Positions 7,184-15,790 are shown, counted from the first letter of the stretch. The stretch: DNA of 31,085 nucleotides from a bacterium (GCA_021827875.1 JAKAUA010000036.1:1-31085); one strand, 5' to 3'. Made by a program: numbers and translations. The notes: generated by a model from the sequence alone, not told the origin.

Positions 7184-7648
7184 TTAGCGAATGTATACGG
7201 GAGAATTAAAGGGGGTAAATTCTTTTGATAGCAATGCATAGAGCCTGTCTAATTCTTGTTCTTTGGCAATTATACCTTGATACTCTCTGATCAATTTTGT
7301 TATCTCTTCTTTTTCATTACCAAGATATTTTCGTAATAATTCTGGATTATTCAAGAATGCAGACACAACAGATTTTAGATTTTTACCTTGTGTGTCTATT
7401 GATGTCCATGTCCATTTGTTAGAACGGTTAAGGCCATAAACATCAAAAGTGTTCTTTGAATGATCATTATATACAATAACTAAGTCATAAGTTCGTAACT
7501 TCTGATTTAGTTCATGCACTTTTTTACTTAGTTGCCTGAGTTCTTTATCAATTTTAGCAATTTCTTTTTTAATATTTTCGATATTTGTTTCAGCAGCATA
7601 TGAGGCTGACATGATGACCAAAGCGGTGAGTAAGATCGTATTTTTCAT
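7184..7648 (-). CDS. Secreted coiled-coil paralog 6 of 6 (divergent, cysteine-free)
   Basis: Last and most divergent member of the array, 154 residues. The signal peptide ends SASYAAE, matching the AA[EQ] end of the others. A charged helical region (25-60), a beta-like middle (YDLVIVYNDHSKNTFDVYG) and a helical C-terminal half with a Leu/Lys/Glu pattern follow the common plan. It keeps neither of the two cysteines shared by the other five: the first position is G in DVYG, the second is A in SAFLNN. The start was set at ATG 7648 because GGAGAA lies just upstream; the ATG at 7660 overlaps that ribosome site. Function unknown. Confidence 0.78.
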   Translation of the reverse strand: MKNTILLTALVIMSASYAAETNIENIKKEIAKIDKELRQLSKKVHELNQKLRTYDLVIVYNDHSKNTFDVYGLNRSNKWTWTSIDTQGKNLKSVVSAFLNNPELLRKYLGNEKEEITKLIREYQGIIAKEQELDRLYALLSKEFTPFNSPVYIR

Positions 7649-7662
7649 ACTATTCTCCATGT

Positions 7663-8157
7663 TTATGTTGGTCGATTGAAAGCCGGTTTTGTATAACGCG
7701 CAAACTGTGCACGAAGAACCTTTAATAATGCTTTGTTCCGAATCACATCCATGTATGTTGTTAAATATTCTTCGATAAGATCGTTGATTGCGCTCTGTTG
7801 AGGGTTGCTAGAGCCAAGAGCCAAAAAACAGGCATCCTTCGCATTTGATAGTTCATTTTCGAATTGAGCTTCATCAGTAATTGCACTAATATTAGCAATA
7901 GTATAAGTGGGATTTGGGCTGATTCTATGACAGTGAAGCTCTATTGAGTCGTTTCCACGGTCTATAACCCATATCTTCTTATTGCTTAAAGGCTGCCGTA
8001 AATCTTCTAACAGCTGACGATCTTCACGAAGTTCATTAACCAAGTAATCAATTTTTTGTTGTAATGTCATAGTATTCCATGCAATTTCCTCTGGTACCTG
8101 GGCGGCATGAACAGATAAAAAGAGAATAGATAGGCATAAAATGATATTTTTATTCAT
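7663..8157 (-). CDS. Secreted coiled-coil paralog 5 of 6
   Basis: A 164-residue member of the array. The signal peptide (1-19, ending SVHAAQ) is followed by the shared TMTLQQKIDYL motif, a coiled-coil-like stretch, KKIWVIDRGNDSIELHC with the first shared cysteine (C76), the TYTI strand, then C110 in DACF and a helical tail with DLIEEYLTTYMD. It ends FNRPT, like the LRHPTT ends of its relatives. A nine-residue-or-so insertion lies between the two cysteines compared with paralogs 1-4. The start at 8157 is set by GGAGCA 4 bases upstream; the longer frame from 8193 would run into the preceding gene. It is most like paralog 3. Function unknown. Confidence 0.82.
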   Translation of the reverse strand: MNKNIILCLSILFLSVHAAQVPEEIAWNTMTLQQKIDYLVNELREDRQLLEDLRQPLSNKKIWVIDRGNDSIELHCHRISPNPTYTIANISAITDEAQFENELSNAKDACFLALGSSNPQQSAINDLIEEYLTTYMDVIRNKALLKVLRAQFARYTKPAFNRPT

Positions 8158-8173
8158 AAATGCTCCATTATTT

Positions 8174-8629
8174 TTACGAAATACGATTTTCATGAGGCAA
8201 TTTTTTATATCGACTCAATTCTTTTTCTAATGTTTTTAATTTTTTTTGTTGCTTAAGCAATGTTGTATATGTTTGAAGATAATCAGTAACAAGTTCTATT
8301 GTTTTCCATTGCTCGAGAGGCCTTAGGTTAGATAGACATGATGCTATTTTAACATCAACTTCATATTCATCGGTAATAGTAATAGAAGTAGCTTGGGCGA
8401 TAGGGCCACAAGACACTTCTATTGCGCCATTTTCGTGCATGCGCATAATAAAGATTTTCATGCTCATTAATTCTTGTCGTATTTTATTTAGTTCTTCATT
8501 ATTTGTTTGAATATTCAATTTTAATAAAGTTATTTGCTGCTCTAGTGGAAGCCTTCTTTCTGCTGGTAATTCAGCAGCATATGATAATATTGTAGCGCTA
8601 AAGATGCTTAGTATAATCATATATTTCAT
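8174..8629 (-). CDS. Secreted coiled-coil paralog 4 of 6
   Basis: A 151-residue member of the array with signal peptide 1-19 (ending LSYAAE), the LPLEQQITLLKLNI helix, MSMKIFIM (the family's MKIWI core with F for W), GAIEVSC with C74, a TITDEYEV strand, C98, and a helical C-terminal part (VTDYLQTYTTLLKQQKKL). The C-terminal RH[PR]TT tail is replaced by PHENRIS. AGGGAA stands upstream of the start. The next gene begins 16 bases after its stop, so the genes are probably translated from one message. Function unknown. Confidence 0.8.
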   Translation of the reverse strand: MKYMIILSIFSATILSYAAELPAERRLPLEQQITLLKLNIQTNNEELNKIRQELMSMKIFIMRMHENGAIEVSCGPIAQATSITITDEYEVDVKIASCLSNLRPLEQWKTIELVTDYLQTYTTLLKQQKKLKTLEKELSRYKKLPHENRIS

Positions 8630-8652
8630 ATTAAATTCCCTATTTTGTATAT

Positions 8653-9132
8653 TTATGTAGTCGGATGTCTTAAGGCCGGTTTAAATTGATTTAATTTTTG
8701 CCGCAGAATATTTAATGTTCTTTTTTCTAGACTTATCATTTTATAGATTCTTAAATACGCATCAATAAGATTGTCGGCAGCCCACTTTTGTTTGTTGTCA
8801 AAGTTATTGCACTCAAAACATACTGTCATTGCAGCTATTAATTCATCTCCGGTAAACTGATACCTGTTTTGGATAGTATAAGTGGGTTTTCTACTAATTT
8901 TACCGCAATGGAATTCTAATGAGCCATCTTTGCGACCTATAATCCATATTTTCATAGCGACCAACTCCTGCCATCTCTTTTCTAGTTCTTGGTTGAGTTC
9001 ATGAATGTCATTGGTCAAGTAATCAATTTTCTCTTGCACCGTCATAGTTTCCCATGGATCTTCTGCAGGTCCTTGGGCGGCATATATAGATACAGCCGTA
9101 AGAAAAAAGCATAAAATGATATTTTGCTTCAT
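8653..9132 (-). CDS. Secreted coiled-coil paralog 3 of 6
   Basis: A 159-residue member of the array. Signal peptide 1-19 ends SIYAAQ. TMTVQEKIDYLTNDI opens a heptad-like helix, followed by LVAMKIWIIGRKDGSLEFHC (C76) and PTYTIQNRYQF, then VCFECNNF with C105 and an extra C108, and the helix NLIDAYLRIYKMI. It ends LRHPTT. The start at 9132 is fixed by a strong GGGGGA eight bases upstream. It is close to paralogs 2 and 5, which suggests repeated local duplication. No known domain is recognised; a periplasmic or exported, disulfide-stabilised helical protein is the most I can infer. Confidence 0.83.
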   Translation of the reverse strand: MKQNIILCFFLTAVSIYAAQGPAEDPWETMTVQEKIDYLTNDIHELNQELEKRWQELVAMKIWIIGRKDGSLEFHCGKISRKPTYTIQNRYQFTGDELIAAMTVCFECNNFDNKQKWAADNLIDAYLRIYKMISLEKRTLNILRQKLNQFKPALRHPTT

Positions 9133-9158
9133 AATAAAATCCCCCATCAAAAATTATT

Positions 9159-9623
9159 TTATGTGGTACGATGCCTTAAAGGCAGATTTTTATATTCATT
9201 TAATTGTTCACGAAGATGGTGTAATGCCATTTCTAGTTCAATTATTTCCAAGTAAGTAACTAAATAATCATCAATAAGTTTACGCGCCTCATCCTTATCA
9301 TAATCGTTAAAGTTATTAACATCAAAACAGATTGTTTTTGCATATACTATGTCGTTCTCTGTAAACTGCTGTGGAATGGTATAGATATGATTGTTTACTC
9401 TACTGCAATAGAACTCCAAAGTTCCATTTTTAGGCATTATCCATATTTTCATTGCAACTAAATTATCATGTATGACTTCTAATTCTCGATGAAGTCGGTT
9501 GATTTGGTTAGTTAAGATATTAATTTTTTGTTCTAAAGTTATACTTCTGGGTGCATTGCGCATTTCGGCGGCATGTAGAGAAAAAATTACGATAAACAAA
9601 CATACAACTATACTGCGTTTCAT
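9159..9623 (-). CDS. Secreted coiled-coil paralog 2 of 6
   Basis: A 154-residue member of the array. Signal peptide 1-19 ends SLHAAE. SITLEQKINILTNQI and the following helix, LVAMKIWIMPKNGTLEFYC (C73), HIYTIPQQF, ICFDVNNF (C99) and KLIDDYLVTYLEI give the full family pattern, and it ends LRHRTT. The open frame extends back to 9665, but GGAG ahead of ATG 9623 and the signal peptide position favour the shorter form, which also removes an overlap with paralog 1. The next start lies 26 bases after its stop. Function unknown. Confidence 0.83.
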   Translation of the reverse strand: MKRSIVVCLFIVIFSLHAAEMRNAPRSITLEQKINILTNQINRLHRELEVIHDNLVAMKIWIMPKNGTLEFYCSRVNNHIYTIPQQFTENDIVYAKTICFDVNNFNDYDKDEARKLIDDYLVTYLEIIELEMALHHLREQLNEYKNLPLRHRTT

Positions 9624-9646
9624 ATATTCTCCATTACTTAAAAAGA

Positions 9647-10093
9647 TTATGTATTTGGATGCCATAAGGATTTTTTATATCGCTTTAAATCAGCAAGAGT
9701 ATTTTCCGCTTTTTCTATCGATTGACGCGTTATTATATATCTATTAATAAGATGCAATGCAATAGCCCTTTTCTTATCAGTGAATTTATTATTCTCAAAG
9801 CACTGCTTTATCACTTGTGTCAGGGTGTCATAATCAGGATTATGTATATCGGTAATCGTATATACTGGCTTACTATTGACCTTGCCGCAATACATTTCTA
9901 CCTTGTCATTTTTATTAATTATCATCCATATTTTCATTGTGCTTAATTCAGACCGTGTTTTATCTAATGTCTGATTTAGGTCGCGAATAATTTGGGCATG
10001 CAATTCAACATCGTCTTCTAAGGTTAGATATTCCGGTTGCTCTGCGGCATGCATAGATACAATAGCAACAAATAGAAAGACTATTTTTTTCAT
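9647..10093 (-). CDS. Secreted coiled-coil paralog 1 of 6 (first gene of array)
   Basis: First gene of the array, 148 residues. Signal peptide 1-17 ends SMHAAE. LTLEDDVELHAQIIRDLNQ begins the helical segment, then STMKIWMI, DKVEMYC with C69, PVYTITDI, QCFENNKF with C98 and the helix HLINRYIITRQSI; it ends LWHPNT. GGGGGAA sits about eight bases before ATG 10093. A TATACT on the minus strand about 40 bases upstream may start transcription of the whole run, although alr ends only 78 bases away on the same strand and could be read through. Function unknown. Confidence 0.82.
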   Translation of the reverse strand: MKKIVFLFVAIVSMHAAEQPEYLTLEDDVELHAQIIRDLNQTLDKTRSELSTMKIWMIINKNDKVEMYCGKVNSKPVYTITDIHNPDYDTLTQVIKQCFENNKFTDKKRAIALHLINRYIITRQSIEKAENTLADLKRYKKSLWHPNT

Positions 10094-10131
10094 GGTATAT
10101 TTCCCCCATTAAGACTATGAATTCATTTTTT

Positions 10132-10137
10132 AGTATA
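10132..10137 (-). promoter_or_regulatory. Possible -10 element for the six-gene array
   Basis: On the minus strand TATACT lies 38 bases before the first start codon of the array. No convincing -35 at 16-18 bases is seen, so the call rests on the -10 and its position in the 78-base gap after alr. Confidence 0.3.
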
Positions 10138-10171
10138 ATGAAGAGAATTGGCAAAAATCTACAAATAGTAT

Positions 10172-11380
10172 TTAATAATGTATTGTTCTTGGTATAGAAG
10201 GATTAATTTGTGCGGTAATTTGCCGCGCGTTAAAGCATTCTGTTTGATTGGCAAGATCTGCGGGACTTATGTGTGGATAAGGTCCTACAAGAGTTACGAT
10301 ATCATCCAATTTTGCATTAGGAATTTCCGTTATATCAAGAGTGGTCGCATTCATAGCAATAGTGCCAATAATAGAGGCATAATAGCCATTGATATAGGCT
10401 ACTCCTTTATTGCTCAGTCGCTTATCATATCCATCGTAGTAACCGACTGGTATGATCGCTATTTTCATGTCCTTGTCCGTTTGCATAGTGCGATTATAGC
10501 CAATAAAATTGCCTGAGCGTACTGTCTTTATATGTATTATTTTTGTTTTCCATTGCAGGGCGGGTGTTAATGCAATAGGATAGTTATTTTCATTGATCAA
10601 TGCCTGATTGGCTTCTGATGGCCAAATGCCATAAGTCCCGGCACCTAAGCGAAAAAAATTCACGCGTTCATGAGAAAGTGCAGTTGTTGCGGCAGTATTT
10701 GAATAGTGACGCAAAGGAATAATAAAACCTGCCTGCTCAATGTCCGTAAGAAGTGTATTAAAAGTCTGTTCTTGTGCATGAGTAAAGGTTAAATCGCTGC
10801 TATTAGATTCTGCAAAGTGTGTATATATCCCCATAACAGTGAGCATAGGCAATGCTTTAATAAATTGTAGGAGATGGACAACTTCTTCTCTTGCAAAGCC
10901 AAAGCGAGAAAGCCCGGTATCGACTTTTATATGAATATTTATTTTTTTTTGCAGCGTTGTGCAGATAGCCTGTAACTGTTCTAAAATATCTTTATCAGTC
11001 ACCATGATTTCACAATCATAATAAGCAGCAGCTATAAGGTTGTCGCGCGCAGGAGAAACAAGTAATATTTTTTTGATAATGCCTGCTTGGCGTAGAGTCA
11101 CTGCTTCAGATACATGTGCCACGAGCAAATAATCAACTCCCGCATGTTCTTGGCATACTTGGGCCACCTGAAGTAGGCCGTGTCCATACGCATTACTTTT
11201 TATGACAATACCAAGTACTTTGTCTTGTCCTATAAATTGTTTGAATTGAGTAATATTATCACGTATGGCATAACAGCTAATTTCTACCCAGCTGCTTGGG
11301 GTGAGAATAGATGTAGCAGTTTCTTCTGATGAGCCAGGAAATGTTGTGAAGTTTGTATTAAAGTGAGAAGAATGATTCAT
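10172..11380 (-). CDS. alr: Alanine racemase
   Basis: PLP enzyme that makes D-alanine for peptidoglycan. The 402-residue protein (from ATG 11380) has the PLP-binding lysine K61 in VIKSNAYGHG, the KVDTGLSRFGF segment, the GTYGIWPS region, PVGYYDGYDKR and MNATTLDIT, all family hallmarks. The C-terminus ends SIPRTIHY, a fair match to the usual RVPRxY. About 30 residues precede the usual family start (SWVEIS), without a signal-peptide pattern. The start is set by GGGAGC upstream of ATG 11380; the in-frame ATG at 11392 overlaps that site. It is divergent from rlmB and followed by the secreted array. With mraY and ftsAZ it supports a real peptidoglycan pathway. Confidence 0.93.
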   Translation of the reverse strand: MNHSSHFNTNFTTFPGSSEETATSILTPSSWVEISCYAIRDNITQFKQFIGQDKVLGIVIKSNAYGHGLLQVAQVCQEHAGVDYLLVAHVSEAVTLRQAGIIKKILLVSPARDNLIAAAYYDCEIMVTDKDILEQLQAICTTLQKKINIHIKVDTGLSRFGFAREEVVHLLQFIKALPMLTVMGIYTHFAESNSSDLTFTHAQEQTFNTLLTDIEQAGFIIPLRHYSNTAATTALSHERVNFFRLGAGTYGIWPSEANQALINENNYPIALTPALQWKTKIIHIKTVRSGNFIGYNRTMQTDKDMKIAIIPVGYYDGYDKRLSNKGVAYINGYYASIIGTIAMNATTLDITEIPNAKLDDIVTLVGPYPHISPADLANQTECFNARQITAQINPSIPRTIHY

Positions 11381-11486
11381 AGCAGCTCCCATGGGTGATG
11401 TTCAATAGCGCAATTCTAGCAGCATTTTAAAAAGAGATGAAGTGTGTTACTATTGCATTAATTAAACTTTTTAATAATAGGTAATT

Positions 11487-12230
11487 ATGCAAACCAAGAA
11501 AACAGTAAAACAAGAAGGCGAGCTGATTTATGGCATTAATCCCGTCATTGAATTGCTCAAGGCAAAAAAACGCCCATTAATTACGTTATATACAACCAAA
11601 CCGACACCAAAATCATGGGATCGCATAGAAAAATTGCTCGAGGGCAAGCGTGTAAACATTCAATACATAACGCGTGATGCTCTTGCTAAGTTGGCGAATA
11701 CAACTGACCATCAGGGTGTAGTGGCCTGGGCAAAGCCATTTGTATACCGCAAAAAATTCTTTGAACCAACAAAGCACAAGCATCTAGTATTACTTGATGG
11801 CATTCAAGATACGCGTAATTTGGGAGCTATTTTACGCTCAACTTATTGCACTAATTTTGATGGCGTTATTCTATTACAAAAAGGTGCAGCACCATTAAAT
11901 GCAGCAGCATTAAAAGCGTCGGCCGGATTGGCAGAGCATTTAGACATTTATGTAACGGCATCTGCAGCTACCGCATTACAGGAGCTAAAACATGCAGGGT
12001 ATAAGATCTATACCGCGGCATTTAAGGGTGAAAACGTAACTAAAACTTCTTTTGTTGATCCGCTGTGCATAGTTATTGGTAGTGAAGGCACTGGAATATC
12101 GCCGGTATTATTAAAAGCGGGCATTCAAATTACGTTGCCACAAAAACAAGGACAAGATATCTCATACAATGCATCAGTGGCAGCAGGAATTCTTCTTTTT
12201 TTAGTGGGAACACAGAAAAATAGTATTTAA
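11487..12230 (+). CDS. rlmB: RlmB-like 23S rRNA 2'-O-methyltransferase (SpoU/TrmH family)
   Basis: SAM-dependent RNA ribose methyltransferase. It has the N-terminal substrate-binding domain starting YGINPVIELL, characteristic of RlmB, which methylates G2251 in the 23S peptidyl-transferase loop. The SpoU fold shows motif 1 LDGIQDTRNLGAILRS (about 103-118), motif 2 IVIGSEGTGISPVLL and motif 3 ISYNASVAAGILLF; motif 3 has YNAS where most members have LNVS. Length is 247 residues, normal. The next gene begins 10 bases later, so the two probably form an operon. The exact target base is inferred from family, not from the sequence. Confidence 0.85.
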   Translation: MQTKKTVKQEGELIYGINPVIELLKAKKRPLITLYTTKPTPKSWDRIEKLLEGKRVNIQYITRDALAKLANTTDHQGVVAWAKPFVYRKKFFEPTKHKHLVLLDGIQDTRNLGAILRSTYCTNFDGVILLQKGAAPLNAAALKASAGLAEHLDIYVTASAATALQELKHAGYKIYTAAFKGENVTKTSFVDPLCIVIGSEGTGISPVLLKAGIQITLPQKQGQDISYNASVAAGILLFLVGTQKNSI

Positions 12231-12240
12231 AAGAGTTTAT

Positions 12241-13839
12241 ATGAAGCATACATTTGTCTTTATCTGGTCAATAATAGTCACCGTCATTGCAACCGCAATT
12301 ATGAGTTATATTTGCATGGCGACGCCTATAGGCCCATGGGCCGAGCCGACAATACTTTTGTTGGGAAGCTTATTAATACGCTTTGTTTATAAAACTGTGT
12401 CAGATCGTGTTGCTGCTTTGGGCTTGAGTACCGCTGCAGCAGGCATGGGTGGCATTATTGCAACGGCGTGTGCATTTTCATTCCCAACACTCTATTTTTT
12501 ACAACCGGTGCTATTTAATGCGTGGCTTGCTCAGCCAATTTATTTTTGTACCATTATGGCTGCCTTAGTGATTACCGCGAGTGCATTGGGTTTATTGGTG
12601 GCACATGTTGTGGAGCCTACGGTGTTATCTTCAGAATCAATGCCGTTCTCTATCGGGCAGCTATCGCACAAAATGATTGTTGCTCAAAATCAGATAAAAA
12701 AATCATATGAGCTCTTTGCCGGCATGGGTGTGAGTGGTATTCTGGTAGCGATACAAACGTTATTTAAAAGCATACCGCAGGCCATTACTATTATTCCCCG
12801 CATGGATATTGGGGCGATGCATATCGCGCGTGTTACCTGCAAACTCACCACATTGCCTATTTTTGTGGCGATAGGATTTATCACCGGAAAAATACTTACT
12901 ATTCCTTTGTTAGTTGGTGTTTTTTCTAAATATCTTATTCTTGAGCCACTGCATACTTTTGCTTTTGCGCATATAACTAATGACAACTTTTTATTGGCAT
13001 TTTTCTCGGGCATGGTGTTGCAGGGTGCATTGCTGAGCTTTGTAGATGTTCCTGCATTATTAATGCGTGCATACAAAGCAGTGCATAAAAAAGTGGGCAC
13101 TTTTAGCATTCAAACCAATACAATGCAGCAAATTGCTTGGTATGCACCGATCTGTATAGCTGTATTGCTCATACCATTTTTTGCCTATTTTGGCTTTTCT
13201 CTGCTCGCGCAGTTGTACATTCTTATTGGTACCATCATTTGCATTTATCAACTCATTATTATCGCAGGCAAAATTGGTTTAGCACCGCTGGGCCGTTTTG
13301 CCACCTTTGTCATGGTGCCGGGCTTATTATTTTTTGGATTCAACGGAATACAGGCGACCATAGTTGCAACATTTGTTGAAGTTTCTGGCGGTGTTGCTGT
13401 TGATGCCCTCTTTGGACGTAAAATGGGCCAACTAGCCGCGATAGATAGACGCTATATAGTCTGGTTTCAAATGCTGGGTGTTGTTGTTGCAGCATTGAGC
13501 ATTGGTGCCATTTTTATTATGTTAATTTCTCATCTGGGCTTGCAAACGCCGGAGCTTTTTGCTCAACGTGCACAATCACGGGCCGTGTTAATAAACGCCT
13601 ATTCATTTGATTATTATGTCATGGCATGCGGAGCATTGTTTGCCTTTGCACTCAAATATTTCAAAATCAATTCTGTTCTTGTGCTTGGCGGGTTGGCAAT
13701 GTCAGTAGATGTCTCACTCTTGTTGGTACTTGGCGGTGTTATGGCAATGTGTGTAAAAGATCCTGAAGAATATTATTCATTCTGGTCAGGAGTCTTCTCC
13801 GCGTCATCATTGTGGATGGTATTGAAGACATTGTTCTAA
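12241..13839 (+). CDS. OPT-family (oligopeptide/metal-chelate) transporter-like protein
   Basis: A 532-residue protein with about 14 hydrophobic segments and few charged loops. Several stretches fit bacterial members of the oligopeptide transporter (OPT) superfamily: the segment near 55-85 (DRVAALGLSTAAAGMGGIIA), an internal PIFVAIGFITGKILTIPLL, GKIGLAPLGRFATF, and a conserved region with DALFGRKMGQLAAIDRR followed by MLGVVVAAL, which parallels the family's D-L-K-T-G...P-R-x-Q...G segment. OPT proteins import peptides or metal-siderophore complexes by proton symport. Substrate cannot be told from the sequence. It lies 10 bases after rlmB and is convergent with the large secreted-protein gene. 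Another large permease family remains possible. Confidence 0.65.
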   Translation: MKHTFVFIWSIIVTVIATAIMSYICMATPIGPWAEPTILLLGSLLIRFVYKTVSDRVAALGLSTAAAGMGGIIATACAFSFPTLYFLQPVLFNAWLAQPIYFCTIMAALVITASALGLLVAHVVEPTVLSSESMPFSIGQLSHKMIVAQNQIKKSYELFAGMGVSGILVAIQTLFKSIPQAITIIPRMDIGAMHIARVTCKLTTLPIFVAIGFITGKILTIPLLVGVFSKYLILEPLHTFAFAHITNDNFLLAFFSGMVLQGALLSFVDVPALLMRAYKAVHKKVGTFSIQTNTMQQIAWYAPICIAVLLIPFFAYFGFSLLAQLYILIGTIICIYQLIIIAGKIGLAPLGRFATFVMVPGLLFFGFNGIQATIVATFVEVSGGVAVDALFGRKMGQLAAIDRRYIVWFQMLGVVVAALSIGAIFIMLISHLGLQTPELFAQRAQSRAVLINAYSFDYYVMACGALFAFALKYFKINSVLVLGGLAMSVDVSLLLVLGGVMAMCVKDPEEYYSFWSGVFSASSLWMVLKTLF

Positions 13840-13903
13840 GAAATAAGTTAATGTAAGTTCAACATCAAGTGATAGGACTTTAAAAGCACTGCAACAAATA
13901 ATT

Positions 13904-15790
13904 TTATAATGGAGTTGTTTCTTGCATAGCTGCCATATAGTTGCGGACAAAGCTTCTCAAATGCCCGAGATGTGGAACTTCTTTGCACAAAGCATCTTTT
14001 TTCTCTTGTTTGATATCTCTCTTAATTTTTTTAAAGAGAATGGCTTCTTTTGTTTGGTATTCTGCCCATTTTACTTTATCAACAGTATTAAAATCAAAAA
14101 ATTTGATACCGCTTTCCGGATTAAGACCGCCATGTTTATCAGTGGTCATAGCAAGTATAAACTGAGTTTGATCAAAAATAGCTACTTTTTTAGGATCATT
14201 TTGCAATGTTTCCATAATAAGATTTATATCTTCAGTTTCTCCTATACCTTCTATGGCAGCAGTACGTTTATATCCGCCCGGCTTTACGATTCTTACGCAA
14301 TCTTTTACTTTATCTTTTGGCACCGCAATAAGAAGAGCATTGCCATGTTTACTAAGAGCCGCATGTTCTTGTGATAGTTGATCCAGTTCCGGTTGATATT
14401 TTGTATGCAAATGGCCGCAATCAAGATAATCAAAAATATCTTTGAGAGTAAATTTAATATGACTATTAATATTGTTATTTTCACTTATATACTTAGCAGA
14501 ATTACTGCCTGCCCATGTTGCATTGTAAAATAAGCCTGCATTCATGAAAAGTGTTCGTTCTCGTTCTGTATCAGGAACATTCCATGCGCTGTCCGTATTT
14601 ATTCCTTGTGTGATAATTTTTATTCTTAATGCATCTTCTTCATGCAAAGCATCTGATGGTATTGGTTTTTTTACGTGAGCAAAAATAAAATCGGATAGCG
14701 GTGTATTATTAATTACTGACCATAATCTGGTGTACCATGATTCCTGTAATTGATATTCCCAGCGCTGACCATGTATAAAGGTATAATATTTCGATTTAAG
14801 TTTCTCTTCTTGTTTTATTACGGCCAAAGTTACGGGTGCAATAGTTTCTGGGGATATAATCATAGGTTGGTGATCGTAATCGGAAGATATTTTGTCTTTC
14901 AACATGGCATGGAATTGTGCAAGGTGTTTTATTGTTGCCGAGTTAGATGTATCGGAAAAAATTGATTCATCACCCGATTTTGCTACGTATATCAATCGTT
15001 TTGCTAATAAATCACATGATTCATCAATGAGGCTTGATGTAAGATAATTGCGAAAGTTTTGGTTGCATAGTTTGTCTTTAGGAAAAAGCTCGAGTAGTGC
15101 AGTCGGCACAGTTGAAATATCAGTGTCGTTGTATTGTTTACTAAGCTGCTCTTCAATTTTTTTTAGTAATTGTGGTACTTCACTTAATAGGGTATAAGCA
15201 TCAATTTTTGTGACCCAGTTAGAGGCATTCTTTGCCAATTTTTCGACAAGCATATCATTTTGTTTGCACGAATCTATATAAAAGCTCATGCCAAACACAG
15301 GACATAGTCTTTCAATATTGTCTGCGAGAATTGCTACTACTGCGCTGTCTTTGTTAACTGTTTGAATTTGTAAGAGTAAGTGATAAATACGCGTATGATT
15401 TGGGTAGGCCAAGAGATTCGAGATATTGTCAGCGCGTAGTTTTATAATTTCTTCTATTGCCCATTCAGGATTTTTTTTGAAAAAATCATCAATATCCCGC
15501 CTTAATGTTGAATCGACATTATTCTTTTTCCGCCACCATAAGAATCTTTCTTGTGCAATGAGCGTGTTAAGTAATTCTAGAATCCCTTTTGATTTAAACT
15601 CAGTATCTCTTGTTTGGAAGGCCTCTTGCTGCACATTATCAGCTGCGGTCATTTTGTCCAATAGGTCGTCTGTAAAATCTAAAGACTTTATTGTTTTTGA
15701 CTTGCTCTCCTGCTGTTGCAGAGCCTGCATAGGATGTAAGAATAAAAATACTAAAAAAGCTGTTAAAATCTTTGTAAATATTATTTTCAA
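13904..15790 (-). CDS. Large secreted protein of unknown function
   Basis: A 628-residue protein with a clear signal peptide (1-24, ending PMQA). The first 330 residues are mostly helical, rich in Leu, Lys and Asp/Glu, with four cysteines between 163 and 259. From about 335 a different, more conserved-looking region begins: YYTFIHGQRWEYQLQ (335-349), then ALRIKIITQGINTDS and LFMNAGLFYNATWAGSNS. A Lys-rich helical C-terminus ends ETTPL. I cannot name a domain. The HGQ plus LFxNxxWxGSNS layout looks enzyme- or effector-like, but that is a guess. It stands alone between convergent and divergent neighbours and follows a 380-base AT-rich gap. It is the longest secreted protein here. Confidence 0.8.
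   Translation of the reverse strand: MKIIFTKILTAFLVFLFLHPMQALQQQESKSKTIKSLDFTDDLLDKMTAADNVQQEAFQTRDTEFKSKGILELLNTLIAQERFLWWRKKNNVDSTLRRDIDDFFKKNPEWAIEEIIKLRADNISNLLAYPNHTRIYHLLLQIQTVNKDSAVVAILADNIERLCPVFGMSFYIDSCKQNDMLVEKLAKNASNWVTKIDAYTLLSEVPQLLKKIEEQLSKQYNDTDISTVPTALLELFPKDKLCNQNFRNYLTSSLIDESCDLLAKRLIYVAKSGDESIFSDTSNSATIKHLAQFHAMLKDKISSDYDHQPMIISPETIAPVTLAVIKQEEKLKSKYYTFIHGQRWEYQLQESWYTRLWSVINNTPLSDFIFAHVKKPIPSDALHEEDALRIKIITQGINTDSAWNVPDTERERTLFMNAGLFYNATWAGSNSAKYISENNNINSHIKFTLKDIFDYLDCGHLHTKYQPELDQLSQEHAALSKHGNALLIAVPKDKVKDCVRIVKPGGYKRTAAIEGIGETEDINLIMETLQNDPKKVAIFDQTQFILAMTTDKHGGLNPESGIKFFDFNTVDKVKWAEYQTKEAILFKKIKRDIKQEKKDALCKEVPHLGHLRSFVRNYMAAMQETTPL

Larger units (their letters stand above)
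7184..10093 (-). repeat. Tandem array of six related secreted-protein genes
   Basis: The six genes are all on the minus strand, 148-164 residues each, separated by 14-26 bases, each with its own purine-rich ribosome site. Shared features in order: signal peptide ending AA[EQ], a [LM][ET][EQ]xI helix, MKIW[IM], a G/K-x-[IVL]-E-x-x-C strand, TYTI, a second Cys before F, and a [LI]I[DNE]xYL helix. Similarity is at protein level only; no long near-identical DNA is evident, so the duplications are not recent. Confidence 0.85.

Noticed and set aside
7184..10093. CRISPR-like or recent DNA repeat
   Set aside because: The similarity is in encoded proteins, with open frames and ribosome sites; there are no short identical repeats with spacers.
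13922..14374. Plus-strand open frame of 150 codons opposite the large secreted-protein gene
   Set aside because: It is antisense to a gene with a signal peptide and good coding character; its translation is Phe/Ser-rich with no domain and there is no ribosome site.
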